Positions 60,119 to 64,000 of a stretch of DNA of 64,000 nt are shown here, in pieces. The DNA comes from an uncultured Bacteroidales bacterium (GTDB taxonomy: Bacteria; Bacteroidota; Bacteroidia; Bacteroidales; Paludibacteraceae), in contig CAMOJA010000002.1 of NCBI GenBank assembly GCA_946616535.1, positions 62,001 through 126,000 on the forward strand, written 5' to 3'. Each line of letters begins with the position of its first letter. The first letter of the stretch is position 1. The notes beneath the pieces are model-generated. The model was not told the DNA's origin. It searched no databases and saw only the letters and a program-made list of their open reading frames with translations. A program made the position numbers and the translations under genes.

Positions 60119-60121
60119 GAT

Positions 60122-61243
60122 ATGTACAAGTCCAATGATATGCGCCTCTGCCAGTTTCGGTTCAAACTGCCGGAGGAATTGATTGCTCAGTTCCCGGCTC
60201 CTTATCGTGATGATGCGCGCCTGATGGTGCTTCATCGTAAGTCAGGAGAGGTAGAGCATAAGAAATTGTCCGAGATGATTCAATATTTCGACGAGGGCGA
60301 TTTGTTTGTATTCAATGATAGCAAGGTCTTCCCGGCTCGTTTATGGGGCCGTAAGGAGAAAACGAATGCTTTGATTGAAGTGTTCTTGTTGCGCGAGTTG
60401 AATCATAAGACCCGTTATTGGGATGTGTTGGTTGAACCGGCACGTAAGATTCGTATCGGCAATAAACTAACCTTCGAAGGAGATCCTGCTATTGTGGCGG
60501 AGGTTATTGATAATACGACCAGCCGTGGACGTACTTTCCGTTTCTTGACAGACTATGACAACGAGGAGTTCGTGCCGCGTCTGTATGCATTAGGTACAGC
60601 CCCGCTGCCCAAGTATATTCGTCGTCCGATGGACCCGCGTGTACAAGAGCAATATGAACAGGTCTTTCATGATCTGCCGGTAGAGGAGATGGACGCGGAG
60701 CGCTATCAGACGATTTTTGCGGACAAGGTAGGTGCTGTAGCTGCACCGGCAGCCGGCTTGCACTTCTCCAAACAGCTGCTTAAACGCATGGAGATTCATG
60801 GTATTGAAACCACCTTCCTGACCAGCCATGTGTCGCTTGGAATTTTCAAGGAGATTGATGTGGAGGATTTGACAAAGAATAAGATGGAGTCGGAGCAAAT
60901 CATCTTATCCGAGAAGATGGCGGAGGCAGTGAACAAGGCGCATGCGAACCAGCGTCGTGTATGTGCAGTAGGCACAGAAGTGATGCGCGCTATGGAGCAT
61001 GTAGCCGGTACAAACGGTCAACTCAAAGCGTATGACGGTTGGACCAATAAGTTTATCTTCCCGCCCTATAATTTCTCGGTGGCAAATAGTTTCTTTGTCA
61101 ACTTCTATATGCCGGAGTCGAGTCAGTTATTGATGGTGGCTTCTTTTGCCGGATACGAAGAGACGATGCGTGCTTATGAGATAGCGATCCAAGAAGGATA
61201 TCGTTTCGGTGACTACGGTGATGCGATGTTGATTGTAGACTAA
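60122..61243 (+). CDS. queA: tRNA ribosyltransferase-isomerase QueA
   Basis: 373 residues; an ATG at 60140 (MRLCQFRFKLPEE) fits the family start equally well. Motifs: LFVFNDSKVFPARLWG, GAVAAPAAGLHFS and PPYNFSVANSFFVNF (about 320). It adds the epoxycyclopentane moiety from S-adenosylmethionine to queuosine precursor in tRNA. Stop overlaps the ung start (TAATG). Confidence 0.95.
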   Translation: MYKSNDMRLCQFRFKLPEELIAQFPAPYRDDARLMVLHRKSGEVEHKKLSEMIQYFDEGDLFVFNDSKVFPARLWGRKEKTNALIEVFLLRELNHKTRYWDVLVEPARKIRIGNKLTFEGDPAIVAEVIDNTTSRGRTFRFLTDYDNEEFVPRLYALGTAPLPKYIRRPMDPRVQEQYEQVFHDLPVEEMDAERYQTIFADKVGAVAAPAAGLHFSKQLLKRMEIHGIETTFLTSHVSLGIFKEIDVEDLTKNKMESEQIILSEKMAEAVNKAHANQRRVCAVGTEVMRAMEHVAGTNGQLKAYDGWTNKFIFPPYNFSVANSFFVNFYMPESSQLLMVASFAGYEETMRAYEIAIQEGYRFGDYGDAMLIVD

Positions 61244-61905
61244 TGAAGGTACGAATTGATCCATCTTGGCAACGCGTTCTGCAAGCGGAGTTTGATAAGC
61301 CTTATTTCGAACTCTTAACCCAGTATGTGCGCCAGCAATATCAGACCCGTCGGTGTTTTCCTCCGGCTGGTCTGATTTTTAATGCCTTTGATTCCTGCCC
61401 CTTTGATAAGGTCCGTGTGGTGATCATCGGTCAGGATCCCTACCATGAGGAAGGACAGGCCATGGGACTGAGTTTCTCTGTGCCGGACGGAGTACAGATT
61501 CCTCCATCATTGGTGAATATCTACAAAGAGATACATCGCGATTTAGGAACTCCTATTCCCGCTACGGGTGATCTGCGTCGGTGGGCGGAACAGGGTGTCT
61601 TATTGTTGAACGCTACTCTTACCGTAGAGGCGCATAAAGCAGGTAGTCATCAAGGTAAGGGATGGGAAGAGTTGACGGATGCTGCGATAGAGGCGCTTAA
61701 TAAGGAACGAGAACACCTTGTCTTTATGCTTTGGGGCTCTTACGCACAACGAAAAGGACAGTTCATTGACCGAAAGAAACATCTTGTGTTGCAGACTTCG
61801 CATCCTTCGCCGCTGTCTGTTTACCGAGGCTTTGACGGATGCGGACATTTCTCGGCGGCCAATAACTATCTTGTGCAACATGGTCAAACACCTATAAACT
61901 GGTAA
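61243..61905 (+). CDS. ung: uracil-DNA glycosylase
   Basis: 220 residues. VVIIGQDPYHEEGQAMGLSF (about 60-79) contains the catalytic Asp-Pro-Tyr, LVFMLWGSYAQ the middle motif and TSHPSPLSVYRGFDGCGHF (about 185-203) the His-containing Leu loop of family 1. It removes uracil from DNA. Confidence 0.96.
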   Translation: MKVRIDPSWQRVLQAEFDKPYFELLTQYVRQQYQTRRCFPPAGLIFNAFDSCPFDKVRVVIIGQDPYHEEGQAMGLSFSVPDGVQIPPSLVNIYKEIHRDLGTPIPATGDLRRWAEQGVLLLNATLTVEAHKAGSHQGKGWEELTDAAIEALNKEREHLVFMLWGSYAQRKGQFIDRKKHLVLQTSHPSPLSVYRGFDGCGHFSAANNYLVQHGQTPINW

Positions 61906-61907
61906 AT

Positions 61908-64000
61908 ATGAAAAAACTATTGCTCATAGATGCCTACGCGATGATTTTTCGCGCCTACTACGCTTTTATCCGCGCTCCGCGCATGAATAGCAAAGGAGAA
62001 AATACCTCTGCCATCTTCGGCTTTGCGGTTACGCTCGATGACCTGGTTCGGAAGATCAATCCGACCCATGTGGGGGTGGCTTTTGATCCCGCAGGAGGAA
62101 CTTTCCGTCACGAAGCCTTTGAGCAATATAAGGCACAACGTCCTGAGACACCGGAAGACATTCGAAAAGCTGTTCCGGTGATCAAGCAGTTATTGGAAGC
62201 GATGAATATCCCCGTGCTGGAAGTGCCCGGTTTTGAGGCGGATGACGTGATAGGAACGTTGGCACATCAGGCCGAGGATGCAGGATTTGAAGTATATATG
62301 GCTACGCCGGATAAAGACTATGGTCAACTTGTATCTAACCATGTGTTTATGTATCGGCCGCGTCATACTGGAGGCTTTGAACTGATGGGACCGCAAGAGG
62401 TGTGCGCTAAATATGGCTTGCAACGCAAGGAACAGGTGATTGATTTGTTGGGACTGATGGGCGATGCCAGTGATAACATTCCCGGATGTAAAGGAGTGGG
62501 AGAGAAAACGGCAGTAGCGCTGTTGCAACAGTTCGGCTCAATAGATAACATGTTGGCCAATACCGACCAGATAAAAGGTGCGCTTCGTCAGAAAGTGGAG
62601 TCCCAGACGGAAGAGATTAAGTTCTCCCGTTTCTTGGCAACTATCCGCACAGATGTCCCTATCACGTTGGATGAGAACCTGTTGACGAAAAAAGAGCCGA
62701 ATATAGAAGCACTTACTGCGCTCTATCGCGAATTGGAGTTCAATACCTTATTGCGTAAGATTTCCCCTTCTGCTCCAACGGCACCCGCTGCACCGACCAC
62801 TCCGTCCCGTTCGGCCAAAGCTGTTCCCGAAGACCCGTCTCAATTGGATCTTTTTGCTTCCTTCGAAGCGCCTGCTGCTGAACCTGCACCGGCCGCTTAC
62901 GATACCATTGAAAATAGGTTATGCCAATATCTGCTGAATCCCGAAGTGGCCTTTAATCCCTATAAGGAACCGGATTGGGATGCGCTGAAAGCAGACACCG
63001 ACTTATGGAATCTGTACAACGAAGTAGAACTCCCGTTAGTCGAAGTCTTACGGGAGATGGAGAAAGCCGGAGTGCGCGTGGATGCAGAGAAACTCAAGCA
63101 AGCCGAACAGGTGTTAACGGTCGAATTAAACCAGCTGGAACAACGTATTTATGACTTGGCCGGTGAGAAGTTTAATATCAATAGTCCGCGCCAAGTAGGA
63201 GAATTGCTTTTTGATAAACTCAAACTGGATACCAAGGCCAAGAAATCCAAAACCGGTCAGTATTCAACATCAGAGGAAGTGCTGATGGGCCTCAAAGAGA
63301 AGCACGCAATAGTGGGGCTGATCTTGGAATATCGCGAACTGAAAAAACTGGTCACTACCTATATCTCTGCGCTTCCGAGTTATATTGCTGCGGATGGAAA
63401 GATTCACACGACCTATAACCAGACCGTCACAGCTACGGGACGTTTGTCCAGCAGCAATCCGAACCTGCAGAACCTGCCAATTCGTTCGGAACGGGGACGT
63501 TTCATTCGTGAAGCGGTTATTCCGGACGAAGGATGTCGCTTCTTGAGTGCGGACTATAGTCAGATAGAGTTGCGATTAATGGCGCATTTTAGTCAGGATG
63601 CTCATATGTTGGCAGCTTTTCGCAGCGGACAAGATATCCATGCCGCTACAGCCGCACGCATCTACGGTCTGCCGATAGAGCAGATCACCAAGGACCAGCG
63701 GCGCAAAGCCAAAACAGCTAATTTTGGTATCATCTATGGCATCTCTGCTTTTGGTTTGGCGCAGCAATTGGATTGCTCCCGCGCTGAGGCGAAACAACTT
63801 ATTGACGACTATTTTGCCGCTTTCCCGAGTGTCATCCGATATATCGAGTCGCAGAAAGAACTCGCGCGTCAACGCGGCTATGCGGAGACGCTTTTCGGCC
63901 GCAAACGCTATCTTCCGGATATTAACTCCCAGAATGCGACAGTACGTTCCTTCGCGGAACGAAACGCTGTCAATGCCCCGATACAAGGAACGGCTGCGGA
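61908..64000 (+). CDS. polA: DNA polymerase I, 3' end beyond window; proofreading domain almost absent
   Basis: 697 residues visible, still open at the window end. Residues 1-~284 are the 5' nuclease (LLLIDAYAMIFRAYYAF; FEADDVIGTLA; GDASDNIPGCKGVGEKTA). The polymerase domain starts at about 369 (LYNEVELPLVEVL) with motif A SADYSQIELR and O-helix RRKAKTANFGIIYG. Between them are only ~84 residues of Pro/Ala-rich linker plus a fragment (YDTIENRLCQYLLNPE) resembling one exonuclease helix; the ~200-residue 3'-5' exonuclease domain of Bacteroides Pol I and its Asp/Glu motifs are missing. Frame is continuous. 2 bp after ung. Confidence 0.94.
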   Translation, partial: MKKLLLIDAYAMIFRAYYAFIRAPRMNSKGENTSAIFGFAVTLDDLVRKINPTHVGVAFDPAGGTFRHEAFEQYKAQRPETPEDIRKAVPVIKQLLEAMNIPVLEVPGFEADDVIGTLAHQAEDAGFEVYMATPDKDYGQLVSNHVFMYRPRHTGGFELMGPQEVCAKYGLQRKEQVIDLLGLMGDASDNIPGCKGVGEKTAVALLQQFGSIDNMLANTDQIKGALRQKVESQTEEIKFSRFLATIRTDVPITLDENLLTKKEPNIEALTALYRELEFNTLLRKISPSAPTAPAAPTTPSRSAKAVPEDPSQLDLFASFEAPAAEPAPAAYDTIENRLCQYLLNPEVAFNPYKEPDWDALKADTDLWNLYNEVELPLVEVLREMEKAGVRVDAEKLKQAEQVLTVELNQLEQRIYDLAGEKFNINSPRQVGELLFDKLKLDTKAKKSKTGQYSTSEEVLMGLKEKHAIVGLILEYRELKKLVTTYISALPSYIAADGKIHTTYNQTVTATGRLSSSNPNLQNLPIRSERGRFIREAVIPDEGCRFLSADYSQIELRLMAHFSQDAHMLAAFRSGQDIHAATAARIYGLPIEQITKDQRRKAKTANFGIIYGISAFGLAQQLDCSRAEAKQLIDDYFAAFPSVIRYIESQKELARQRGYAETLFGRKRYLPDINSQNATVRSFAERNAVNAPIQGTAA

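Overview
The window is a gene-dense piece of a chromosome from the order Bacteroidales. Four things point there: a type IX secretion/gliding module (porP/sprF-gldKLMN), promoters of the Bacteroidetes type (TTTG, about 20 bp, TAnnTTTG) instead of -35/-10 boxes, almost no Shine-Dalgarno sequences, and Bacteroidetes-only families (DUF3467, DUF2795, DUF3098, PCMD). The Rnf complex, succinate dehydrogenase/fumarate reductase and a cobalamin adenosyltransferase fit an anaerobe that makes succinate or propionate. I cannot name the genus; a Paludibacteraceae-like gut or rumen lineage is a guess.

Layout. 1-7.4 kb (+): a PCMD surface protein cut by the window edge, a glycosyltransferase, DUF3467, a nucleoside phosphorylase, a family M49 peptidase lipoprotein, and a shortened EPSP synthase fused to a glycosyltransferase. 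7.4-15 kb (-): a 2256-residue secreted multidomain protein and a small membrane protein. 15.2-20.6 kb (-): rseC-like and rnfBCDGEA, with an rnfB lacking its polyferredoxin half. 20.7-27 kb (+): ftsK, lolA, trxB, a YtxH/holin-like pair and an AI-2E-type exporter. 25-31 kb: a cluster of stable RNAs (tRNA-Ala CGC and GGC, tmRNA, tRNA-Arg, tRNA-fMet) with an acetyltransferase-like gene, a Fur-family gene, a nuclease and a serine recombinase. 31.7-38 kb: nucleosidase, rRNA methyltransferase, exonuclease, CotH protein, tRNA-Cys, sufB. 38-44 kb (-): murI, an OmpA-type protein and a GLUG-repeat surface protein. 44.4-48.2 kb: sdhCAB. 48.2-51.3 kb: ybeY, a SpmA/B-like transporter, an O-methyltransferase and a cobalamin adenosyltransferase. 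51.4-64 kb (+): one long tight array, DUF2795-porP-gldKLMN-ftsX-DUF3098-uppP-truB-queA-ung-polA.

How the genes work together: gldKLMN and PorP build the secretion machine that would export the three proteins here carrying a short C-terminal sorting-like tail (8163-14933, 34473-36167, 40401-43844). Rnf and fumarate reductase are the anaerobic respiratory modules. ftsX, uppP and murI serve the envelope and cell division.

The most striking unexplained signal is a dispersed family of short tandem repeats, mostly 7-bp units, at about twenty places. They sit at gene ends, at gene starts and inside housekeeping genes (EPSP synthase fusion, nucleosidase, rRNA methyltransferase, SufB). Inside genes they are always in the orientation free of stop codons and lie in loop or linker positions. 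Further unusual items are two small structured elements that duplicate the 3' ends of tRNA-Ala and tmRNA, a leader hairpin shared by tmRNA and tRNA-Cys, a DNA polymerase I whose proofreading domain is nearly gone, a 90-residue amphipathic extension on the fumarate reductase flavoprotein, and divergent promoters sharing a palindromic -33 core that produce nearly leaderless mRNAs.
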